A stretch of 6,945 bases of DNA. Origin: CAZESS01 sp964594625 (GTDB lineage: Archaea > Thermoplasmatota > E2 > UBA202 > DSCA01). Both the position numbers and the translations under genes were made by a program. The stretch is from contig CAZQNC010000070.1 of the NCBI GenBank assembly GCA_964594625.1, positions 1 to 6,945 of the forward strand, given 5' to 3'. The notes beneath the pieces are model-generated. The model did no database searches. It had not been told where the DNA came from and saw only the letters and a program-made list of their open reading frames with translations. Of this stretch, positions 1 through 5,644 are shown in pieces. Each line of letters opens with the position of its first letter. Position 1 is the stretch's first letter.

Positions 1-416
1 GCATAGCAGTGTGGCGGTATCTGGGCGAGCTCGGGTTTGACCCGGTCTGGATGGTCCCCGTGTTCGTGGTCGCCGGCGTGCTGCTCGCCTGGCTGGTGGT
101 GCGGCGGCGGGCCGGGCACGTGCAGACGGCGATGCTGTTTCTGCTCCTGTTTCTGCTGCTGTTCCCCAAGATACATTCCGGGTACTACGTGCCCCTGCTC
201 CTGTTCATCCCGGTGTATCGGCGTGACAGACGGCTGCTGCTGGCGGTCACCACGGCGGCCCTCGGGGCCATCGGGCTCGACGGCCTGAACTGGCTGGGTG
301 CGGCCGGGCCAGCGCTGGCACCAGTGTTCCTGGCCTTCGGGGTATGGCTGCTGCTCGCCTGGCTGCTGGCCCACGTGCTCGGCAGCGCTCAGGAGCTCGC
401 CAGGCAGCGCTGGTAG
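1..416 (+). CDS. C-terminal part of a multi-pass membrane protein, probable GT87/GT39-like glycosyltransferase (5' truncated by window edge)
   Basis: The reading frame is open to the left edge, so the GTG at 9 is not evidence of a start and the N-terminal part lies outside the window. What remains (about 137 residues) is strongly hydrophobic, with roughly four to five TM segments. Counting from the GTG codon they lie near residues 15-31, 39-52, 58-70, perhaps 75-90, and 101-122, with arginine-rich turns between them (RRR near 32-34, RRDRR near 71-75). The segment FPKIHSGYYVP (52-62) resembles the Lys/His/Tyr-containing loop near the C-terminus of membrane mannosyl- and hexosyltransferases that use polyprenol-phosphate sugars; this is family resemblance only. 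The adjacent nucleotide-sugar epimerase and GT2 gene support a glycosylation role. The last eight codons overlap the tail of the convergent epimerase gene. It could also be another kind of polytopic protein, since the catalytic N-terminal loop is not visible. Confidence 0.6.
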   Translation, partial: IAVWRYLGELGFDPVWMVPVFVVAGVLLAWLVVRRRAGHVQTAMLFLLLFLLLFPKIHSGYYVPLLLFIPVYRRDRRLLLAVTTAALGAIGLDGLNWLGAAGPALAPVFLAFGVWLLLAWLLAHVLGSAQELARQRW

Positions 417-1366
417 ACCTCCCGCTGTTTCTGGTACCAGTCAACGTAGCGGTGGAGGCCGTCGTCCAGCATGACCGTGGGCTGCCAGCCCAGGAGCCGG
501 CGGGCCCTGTCCACGTTCGCCCAGGTGTGGGAGACGTCGCCGCATATCCTGTCCCGGTAGATCGGCTGTGCATCTCTCCCGGTGAGCGCCGCCAGCCGGT
601 TGAGCAGGTCGTTCACCGAGATGTGGTGCCCGGAGCCGATGTTGAGCACCTCGCCCCACGGCTGCCGGTCGAGCACCCGCAGGTTCGCTTCGACGACGTC
701 GTCGATGTAGGTGAAATCCCGTTTTTGCGTGCCGTCGCCGAACACCACGGGCCGTTCCCCGTCGAGCAGTTTCCGGGTGAAATGAAAGATGGCCAGGTCG
801 GGGCGCATCCGGGGGCCGTAGACGGTGAAATAGCGCAGTGACACGGCAGGCAAACCGTACGATTGATGGAAGCTGTGCACGTAGCCTTCCACGCTGAGCT
901 TGCTGGCGCCGTAGGGGGAAAGCGGCCGGCAGCGGCAGCCTTCGTCGAGCGGCAGCCTGTCCGGCTCGCCGTAGACCGACGAGGACGAGGCGTTGACGAA
1001 GCAGTCGACCTCTGCCTCGGTGGCCGCCCGGAGCAGGCTGAGCCCGCCGTCGACGTTGTTGCGGTGAGTGGCCAGCGGCTCGGCGAGGGACGCCCGGACG
1101 CCCGGGCGTGCCGCCTCGTGGAACACGATATCTATTCCGTGTTTGTGCATGAGCTTCCGCATGGCAGCCTGGTCGCAGGCGTCTCCCTGGATAAAGGTGA
1201 CGTCGCCGGTCTGCCGGACGACGTCCAGGTTCCGTTTTTTTATCTCCGGCGAATAGTAGGGGTCGAAGCAGTCGACGATGACGACGCTGTCGCCCCGCTC
1301 CAGCAACGCCCGGGCGAGATGGGACCCGATAAACCCGGCCCCGCCGGTGACTAACGCAACGGCCAT
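389..1366 (-). CDS. NAD-dependent nucleotide-sugar epimerase/dehydratase (extended SDR; GalE / UDP-glucuronate epimerase-like)
   Basis: The 325-residue protein has the usual length for this family. The N-terminal Rossmann motif TGGAGFIG (7-14) is followed by Asp32, positioned to bind the NAD ribose. The catalytic set is visible: a serine run ASSSSVYG (126-133, Ser128 aligning with Ser124 of E. coli GalE) and the Tyr152-Lys156 pair in SPYGASK. Further on are RYFTVYGPRMRPD (178-190) and GDGTQKRDFTYIDD (210-223), typical of enzymes acting on UDP-sugars. Such enzymes invert C4 or otherwise modify UDP-hexoses or UDP-hexuronates in the cytoplasm; the exact substrate cannot be read here, though the RPD-A-F-F pattern recalls UDP-glucuronate 4-epimerases. 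The ATG at 1366 is chosen because it directly precedes the Rossmann strand and sits 21 bases from a TATA box. The next gene (GT2) diverges from the same 37-bp island, so the two may be co-regulated. Two cysteines (144, 146) just before the catalytic tyrosine are unusual. Confidence 0.9.
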   Translation of the reverse strand: MAVALVTGGAGFIGSHLARALLERGDSVVIVDCFDPYYSPEIKKRNLDVVRQTGDVTFIQGDACDQAAMRKLMHKHGIDIVFHEAARPGVRASLAEPLATHRNNVDGGLSLLRAATEAEVDCFVNASSSSVYGEPDRLPLDEGCRCRPLSPYGASKLSVEGYVHSFHQSYGLPAVSLRYFTVYGPRMRPDLAIFHFTRKLLDGERPVVFGDGTQKRDFTYIDDVVEANLRVLDRQPWGEVLNIGSGHHISVNDLLNRLAALTGRDAQPIYRDRICGDVSHTWANVDRARRLLGWQPTVMLDDGLHRYVDWYQKQREVYQRCLASS

Positions 1367-1375
1367 TACCCATAA

Positions 1376-1383
1376 TATAAATA
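1376..1383 (+). promoter_or_regulatory. TATA box for the GT2 glycosyltransferase
   Basis: TATAAATA lies in an AT-rich island inside GC-rich DNA, at -28 to -21 relative to the A of the ATG at 1404. Archaeal TATA boxes normally sit about 26-27 bases upstream of the transcription start, so the transcript should begin at or next to the start codon (leaderless). No Shine-Dalgarno-like sequence lies in the short gap CACGC before the ATG, which agrees. The promoter assignment is inferred from position and sequence. Confidence 0.72.
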
Positions 1384-1386
1384 TTG

Positions 1387-1394
1387 TTTATAAA
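1387..1394 (-). promoter_or_regulatory. TATA box for the epimerase gene
   Basis: TTTATAAA, a perfect palindrome, lies at -28 to -21 relative to the epimerase ATG whose A is at 1366. The spacing is identical to that of the divergent GT2 promoter and again predicts a leaderless transcript. The palindrome could in principle recruit TBP in either orientation. For the plus strand, however, the start would then fall inside the GT2 coding sequence, so the minus-strand assignment is preferred. Confidence 0.7.
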
Positions 1395-1403
1395 TATACA
1401 CGC

Positions 1404-2330
1404 ATGCTCTCCGTCGTCATCCCCGTCTACAACGAGGAAACCAACATCCAGCCGCTCTACGAGCAGCTGAAACCCGTCCTCGCCGGGCTGGGCGAGCACG
1501 AAATCCTGTTCATCGACGACGGAAGCACCGACCGCACATATGAACACATCGTAGCCCTCCACGAAAACGACGGCGCAGTCCGCTGCATCCGCATGCGCCG
1601 CAACTTCGGGCAGACCCCGGCCCTCCTCGCCGGGTTCAACGCCGCCGCCGGCGACGTGGTGGTAACCATGGACGGCGACCTGCAGAACGACCCGGCGGAC
1701 ATCCCCCGGCTGCTCGACGAGCTGGACGGCCGGGACGTGGTCAGCGGCTGGCGCCGCGACCGCCAGGACACGCTGGGCAAGCGGCTTACCTCGAGGTTTT
1801 CCAACTGGCTGGCCCGCCAACTGACCGGCCTGCCGCTCCACGACTTCGGGTGCACATTGAAGGCCTACCGGCAGGAGTGCCTGGCGGACCTGGAGCTCTA
1901 CGGGGAGATGCACCGGTACATCCCCGCGGTGCTCGCCTGGCGGGGATTCCGCGTGGGAGAAGCAACGGTCCGGCATCACGAGCGTGAACGGGGCCAAACG
2001 AAATACGGCCTTACCAGGCTGTTCCGGGGCCTGTTCGACCTCATCACCTTCAAGTTCTGGTCCGGGTTTTCCACCCGGCCGCTGCATTTTTTTGGCGCCG
2101 TCGGACTGCTCCTGTTCGCCGCCGGGTTCATCGTCGACCTCTACCTCGTGCTGCTCAAGCTCCTCAACGGCGAGCAGCTGGCCGACCGGCCGCTGCTGCT
2201 CCTCGGCGTCCTCCTGATGGTCGTCGGGCTCCAGATATTCATCTCGGGGTTCCTGGCCGAGATCATGGTTCGAAGCTACTATCTCGCGCAGTCAGACAAG
2301 ATGTATTCCATCCGGGAAACCCTGGACTAG
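1404..2330 (+). CDS. Family 2 glycosyltransferase, polyprenyl-phosphate hexose synthase type (DPM1/GtrB/ArnC-like) with two C-terminal TM helices
   Basis: The protein has 308 residues. It opens with MLSVVIPVYNEE, the standard first strand of a GT-A fold, followed by DDGS (38-41) and the metal- and nucleotide-binding MDGDLQNDP (89-97, DxD = Asp90/Asp92). FGCTLKAYR (148-156) and the basic R190-HHERERGQTKYG stretch (190-202) are characteristic of enzymes moving a hexose from a nucleotide sugar to a polyprenyl (dolichyl) phosphate at the inner membrane face. Two hydrophobic helices follow, near 227-251 and 264-286, with a short polar tail, as in the GtrB/ArnC group. The frame is open back to 1278, but the ATG at 1404 is chosen. 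It begins exactly at the conserved N-terminus, sits 21 bases after a TATA box, and avoids overlap with the divergent epimerase gene. The stop is 1 bp from the stop of the convergent aminotransferase. The product probably supplies lipid-linked sugar to membrane transferases such as the one at the left edge; the sugar is unknown. Confidence 0.92.
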   Translation: MLSVVIPVYNEETNIQPLYEQLKPVLAGLGEHEILFIDDGSTDRTYEHIVALHENDGAVRCIRMRRNFGQTPALLAGFNAAAGDVVVTMDGDLQNDPADIPRLLDELDGRDVVSGWRRDRQDTLGKRLTSRFSNWLARQLTGLPLHDFGCTLKAYRQECLADLELYGEMHRYIPAVLAWRGFRVGEATVRHHERERGQTKYGLTRLFRGLFDLITFKFWSGFSTRPLHFFGAVGLLLFAAGFIVDLYLVLLKLLNGEQLADRPLLLLGVLLMVVGLQIFISGFLAEIMVRSYYLAQSDKMYSIRETLD

Positions 2331-2331
2331 C

Positions 2332-3501
2332 TTACAGCAGCGCCGGCAGCCCCGCGGCGAGCCGCCGCATGCCCTCCCTGGCCTGCGCCACGGTGCTGTT
2401 GCCGTAGGCGATGCGCAGCGCCGGTTCTGCCGCGGCAAACGCCTCGCCCGGGATGGTCACCACGCCGTCGTCCTCGATGAGGCGGAGGGCGATGTCCCAG
2501 GCCGCCCGGTCGGTGTCAAGCTGCAGGAGAAAATAGAACGCGCCCCGGGTCACCGGCAGCGACACCCCGTCCAGATCGGCCATACCGTCGACGAACACCT
2601 GCCGGTTCTCCGTCAGCGTGGGAAGAAACCGGCGGGGATACGCCCCCCGATCCTGCAGGGCAGCCGCGGCGGCGGCCTGCGACGGCCCCGGGGGACAGAT
2701 GGCCACGGTGTCCTGCACCTTGAGCACCTCCCCATAGAGGTCGGCGGGCACGGCCATGGCCCCGATGCGGTAGCCGGACATGCCATACGACTTGGAAAAC
2801 GAAAACAGCGAGATGGTATGCTCCAGGCCGGCGTCATACGAGGCAGGGCTGACATGCCGGGCGCCGTCGTACACGAAATGCTCGTAGGGCTCATCGGAGA
2901 TGTGGAAGACGTCATGGTCGGCGCAGAGCTCGTTGACGCCGCGGAGCGTCGCCGGCGGGTAGACGGCGCCCGTGGGATTGTTCGGGGAGATGGTGACCAC
3001 GGCCCGGGTGTCCGGTCGCAGCGCCGCCGCAACGTCGTCCACCCCGGGGACATAGTTCTCTCCCGCCGCAACGTAGACCGGCCGGCAGCCCGCCATCTGC
3101 ACGGCCATGACATGGTTGAAATAGTACGGCGTCACCATGACCACGCTGTCCCCCACGCCTGTGACGGCGAGCAATGCGTTGACGAACGCCTGGTTGGCCC
3201 CCGCCGTGGCGATGACGTTGCGCTCCCAGTCAGCGGCGATGTCGTTGTCCCGCCGGAGCTTCCCGGCGATGGCCTGCCGGAGCCCGGGATGCCCCGCGTC
3301 GTGGCTGTACCGGTAGCCGTCCGGCGTGGAGAGCACGTCGGCGGCAGCCGCCGTCGCCGCGTCCGGCGGCCCGAAAAACGGGACGCCCTGCCCGAGGGAT
3401 ACCACGTCGCCGGGGGCGTCTGCCTGCTCCAGCAGGCGCTGGATGGGTGCGTCCATCATCTCCGTCGTGCGGCTCTGCCGGGGCATGGGCAGTGCAAACA
3501 T
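2332..3501 (-). CDS. PLP-dependent class I/II aminotransferase (AspAT superfamily, fold type I)
   Basis: At 389 residues it has normal length and all key residues of fold-type-I aminotransferases. SFSKSYGMSGYRIG (234-247) carries the PLP Schiff-base lysine Lys237 and the phosphate-binding Arg245. SPNNPTG (172-178) carries Asn175. SDEPYEHF (202-209) carries Asp203, which pairs with the pyridine nitrogen, and Tyr206. Arg363 in ALRIAYG is the expected arginine for the substrate alpha-carboxylate. Entry motifs LGQGVPFF (36-43) and YRYSHDAGHPGLR (63-75) are typical of archaeal aspartate/aromatic-type aminotransferases. The amino-acid substrate cannot be assigned. The ATG at 3501 is the longest start available; no ATG, GTG or TTG lies further upstream in frame before the AT-rich island. 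Met6 (3486) is a real alternative, because a weak AT-rich element (3509-3515) lies about 26 bases before it. The gene converges on GT2 (1-bp gap) and diverges from the histidine kinase; neither neighbour suggests a shared pathway. Confidence 0.92.
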   Translation of the reverse strand: MFALPMPRQSRTTEMMDAPIQRLLEQADAPGDVVSLGQGVPFFGPPDAATAAAADVLSTPDGYRYSHDAGHPGLRQAIAGKLRRDNDIAADWERNVIATAGANQAFVNALLAVTGVGDSVVMVTPYYFNHVMAVQMAGCRPVYVAAGENYVPGVDDVAAALRPDTRAVVTISPNNPTGAVYPPATLRGVNELCADHDVFHISDEPYEHFVYDGARHVSPASYDAGLEHTISLFSFSKSYGMSGYRIGAMAVPADLYGEVLKVQDTVAICPPGPSQAAAAAALQDRGAYPRRFLPTLTENRQVFVDGMADLDGVSLPVTRGAFYFLLQLDTDRAAWDIALRLIEDDGVVTIPGEAFAAAEPALRIAYGNSTVAQAREGMRRLAAGLPALL

Positions 3502-3558
3502 GTCGGCGTTATTAGTTTTTCTTGTCTCCCGATGCGGACGCCCCGTGTTCCCAATAAA

Positions 3559-3566
3559 AATATAAA
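3559..3566 (-). promoter_or_regulatory. Candidate TATA box for the aminotransferase
   Basis: On the minus strand this reads TTTATATT, within the AT-rich core of the 97-bp gap between the divergent aminotransferase and kinase genes. It would place transcription start near 3536, leaving a leader of about 35 bases before the ATG at 3501, unlike the leaderless geometry seen elsewhere in this window. A weaker CTAATAA at 3509-3515 is an alternative if translation starts at Met6 (3486). I saw no well-placed Shine-Dalgarno sequence; a GGGAG at 3527-3531 is too far from either ATG. Confidence 0.35.
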
Positions 3567-3567
3567 A

Positions 3568-3577
3568 TTTATTATAT
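3568..3577 (+). promoter_or_regulatory. TATA box for the histidine kinase gene
   Basis: TTTATTATAT lies at -31 to -22 relative to the ATG at 3599, and an A-rich stretch that could serve as a BRE lies just upstream. The spacing again predicts transcription start at or beside the start codon. GGAG directly abuts the ATG (3595-3598) with no spacer, so it is unlikely to work as a ribosome binding site, which also fits a leaderless message. Confidence 0.6.
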
Positions 3578-3578
3578 G

Positions 3579-3598
3579 CTCCAGGGTATCCCTAGGAG
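3579..3598. repeat. Imperfect inverted repeat between TATA box and start codon of the kinase gene
   Basis: The outer CTCC (3579-3582) pairs with GGAG (3595-3598). Inside lies a shorter palindrome, AGGG-TAT-CCCT (3583-3593), whose centre of symmetry is slightly offset from that of the outer arms. It occupies the core-promoter stretch between TATA box and predicted transcription start, where a bound regulator would block initiation. An operator is possible, but a dyad this short and imperfect can arise by chance in GC-rich DNA. Confidence 0.25.
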
Positions 3599-5644
3599 AT
3601 GACGGAGCTGGCCGTTCTCCCTTCATTCATCACGTCTTTTTTACTGCTGGCCATCGCCGTCTACCTGCTTACCCGGAGGACCCGTAAGCCGTATATCCCC
3701 ACGCTTTCCCTCCTGTGTTTCGTCCTGTTTCTGTGGAACGCCGGCCACATCATGACCAACGTCACAGAGGGCGACCTCGCATGGGCGAATCTGAGCTCGC
3801 TGGCCCTCATCTTCATCCCGGCGGTCGGCTTCCATTTCACGGCTGAATACACCGGTTACTTCCGGAGCCGGTACTACCTGCTCGCCTACCTCCCGGCGGT
3901 ATTGCTTGCGGTCTCGGTGCCGCTGGAACACTACGTGACCGGCACCGTGTACCTGGCGTATGGCTGGGAGCCGGTGTACGATGACACCTATCTCGTTATC
4001 AACTCGTGGATGGGGCTCTTTTTCCTGTTTCTCTCCGCGCTGCTCCTCGTCCGCCACTACCGGGAGAGCGTGGGCATCAAGAAACGGCAGATACTGTTCA
4101 TCCTGATGGCCATCCCCGCCAACACGTTTTTCTCGTTTTTGTCCTACGGTCTCATGGTGGAGATGCTCGACGTCGCCCAGTTTCCCGTGGGGGCGGTGCT
4201 GGACATCATCATGGTGGCCCTCATCGCCTACGCCATCGTCCGCTTCAAGCTGCCCGTGGGAACGGCGTCGGAGGTCAACTTCCGGGTGCTATCTGAGACG
4301 GCCAGCGAGGGCATCTGCATCCTCGACGCCGAAGGCAACATAGACTACGCCAACTCGCATTGCGCGGCCATGCTCGCCGGGCCGGGCGCGAAGATACTGG
4401 GGAAACCGTTCCGTCCCCACGTGGCCGAAACGTCACGGGCGGCGTTCGACGAGGCACTGCACACCACGCTCTCCGGCCGGACCATCACCAACTATCCGCT
4501 CCAGCTGCAGGACCATCCGAACGTGGTGTACGCCGAGATAAACACCTCTCCCATCGAGTGGCACGACCAGATCCTCGGTGCCTTCGTCACCATCCGGGAC
4601 GTCACCCAGCGCGAACAAACCGAGCGGGAGCTCAAACGCCAGAAAACCTATTTCCAGGCCCTGTTCGAGGACTCCCCGGAGGCCATCGTGTCCACCGACC
4701 CGCAGCACCTGGTCATCGACGTCAACTCCTCGTTCACCGACCTGTTCGGGTACACCACCGACGAGATACGCGGCAAAGACATCGACGACTTCCTGCTCCC
4801 CGGGGACCGGCAGGAAGAGGGCAGAGACTTCACCCGGCAGGTGGTCAGCGGGCAGAGCTTCGCCGCGGAAACCATGCGGAAGCGGAAGGACGGCTCCCTG
4901 GTCCCCGTGTCCGTCATGGGCGCCCCCATCTTCATCGACGACGAGCAAATCGGGGTGTTCGGCATCTACCGCGACATTACCGAGCGCAAGAACGCCGAGG
5001 AAGAACGTGAGTTCTACAACTCGCTGCTCCGCCATGACGTGGCCAACCGGAACATGGTCGTCTACGGCAACCTGCAGATGCTGGAAACCACGTCGCTTGA
5101 CCCCGACCAGTACGGCATGCTCTCCAACGCGCTGCACGCCATCAGGTCAAGCATCGACCTCATCCAGAAGATACGGGACCTCAGAACCATCGAGGGCGAC
5201 CACGAGCTCGAAGCCGTATCGCTCGACGACTGCATCTCCCAGGCCATCCGTGGAGCCGAGCATCAGGCGGCCGAGGCAGGCGTCGACATCCGCTACGACG
5301 GTACCAACGTGGTCGTCATGGCCGGCCCCCTCCTCGAAAACGTGTTTTCCAACCTGATGCAGAACGCCATCGTCCACGCGGACTGCGCCACCGTCACCGT
5401 CAAGGTGGCCAGGGATGACGACGGCGACCACTGCATAGCCACGGTCACCGACGACGGCACCGGCATCCCGCCGGAGGACAGGGAGGAGCTGTTCCGGCCC
5501 GGCAAAAAACGCCGCGGCAGCCCGGGCAGCGGCCTCGGTCTCTACCTGGTCAAAAAAATCGTTGAAAACTACGGTGGCCACATCGCGGTGCGCACGCCCG
5601 ACGATGGCGGGACCACGTTCACGCTGTCGCTTCGCTGCGCCTGA
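3599..5644 (+). CDS. Sensor histidine kinase: N-terminal 7TM region, two PAS domains, HisKA-like and HATPase_c domains
   Basis: The 681-residue protein begins with seven hydrophobic helices (about 10-25, 34-53, 65-82, 92-110, 133-151, 163-188, 195-214), matching the 7TM sensor region found on many archaeal histidine kinases. Two PAS domains follow (about 226-336, ending TIRDVTQRE; and 345-463, ending YRDITERK), each with the usual linker helix. The phosphoacceptor is probably His479 in LLRHDVANRN, the H-D-x-x-N type common in archaeal kinases. The ATP-binding domain shows the N box NLMQNAIVHA (585-594), G1 DDGTGIP (618-624), LFRPG (631-635) and G2 GSGLGLYL (643-650), so it looks catalytically intact. 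It should sit in the cell membrane, sense an unknown signal and phosphorylate a response regulator. No receiver domain is fused and no regulator gene lies in the window, so it is an orphan here. The ATG at 3599 is supported by promoter spacing. The last seven codons overlap the tail of the convergent tiaS gene. Confidence 0.95.
   Translation: MTELAVLPSFITSFLLLAIAVYLLTRRTRKPYIPTLSLLCFVLFLWNAGHIMTNVTEGDLAWANLSSLALIFIPAVGFHFTAEYTGYFRSRYYLLAYLPAVLLAVSVPLEHYVTGTVYLAYGWEPVYDDTYLVINSWMGLFFLFLSALLLVRHYRESVGIKKRQILFILMAIPANTFFSFLSYGLMVEMLDVAQFPVGAVLDIIMVALIAYAIVRFKLPVGTASEVNFRVLSETASEGICILDAEGNIDYANSHCAAMLAGPGAKILGKPFRPHVAETSRAAFDEALHTTLSGRTITNYPLQLQDHPNVVYAEINTSPIEWHDQILGAFVTIRDVTQREQTERELKRQKTYFQALFEDSPEAIVSTDPQHLVIDVNSSFTDLFGYTTDEIRGKDIDDFLLPGDRQEEGRDFTRQVVSGQSFAAETMRKRKDGSLVPVSVMGAPIFIDDEQIGVFGIYRDITERKNAEEEREFYNSLLRHDVANRNMVVYGNLQMLETTSLDPDQYGMLSNALHAIRSSIDLIQKIRDLRTIEGDHELEAVSLDDCISQAIRGAEHQAAEAGVDIRYDGTNVVVMAGPLLENVFSNLMQNAIVHADCATVTVKVARDDDGDHCIATVTDDGTGIPPEDREELFRPGKKRRGSPGSGLGLYLVKKIVENYGGHIAVRTPDDGGTTFTLSLRCA

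Noticed and set aside
130..175. CTG/CTC/TTT-rich stretch resembling a tandem repeat
   Set aside because: It is simply leucine and phenylalanine codons of a TM helix; the units are irregular.
1235..1241. Run of seven T on the plus strand as a possible terminator
   Set aside because: It is the complement of lysine codons (EIKKRN) in the epimerase, and no plus-strand transcript is expected there.
1278..1403. N-terminal extension of the GT2 protein by 42 residues
   Set aside because: The extension is antisense to the epimerase start, crosses both TATA boxes, and adds residues before the MLSVVIPVYNEE that normally begins these enzymes.
441..2087. Long minus-strand open frame of 548 codons spanning the epimerase and GT2 genes
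   Set aside because: It runs across the divergent promoter island, shows no recognisable domain, and is rich in Arg, Ala, Pro and Gly as expected from reading GC-rich genes out of frame. Both underlying genes have full catalytic motifs.
2087..2093. Run of seven T on the plus strand as a possible archaeal terminator
   Set aside because: It lies inside GT2, encoding part of His-Phe-Phe at the first TM helix, about 240 bases before the stop codon.
2818..3687. 289-codon plus-strand frame antisense to the aminotransferase and running into the kinase gene
   Set aside because: It overlaps two well-supported genes and crosses their promoter region, with Arg/Val/Gly-rich composition and no recognisable fold.
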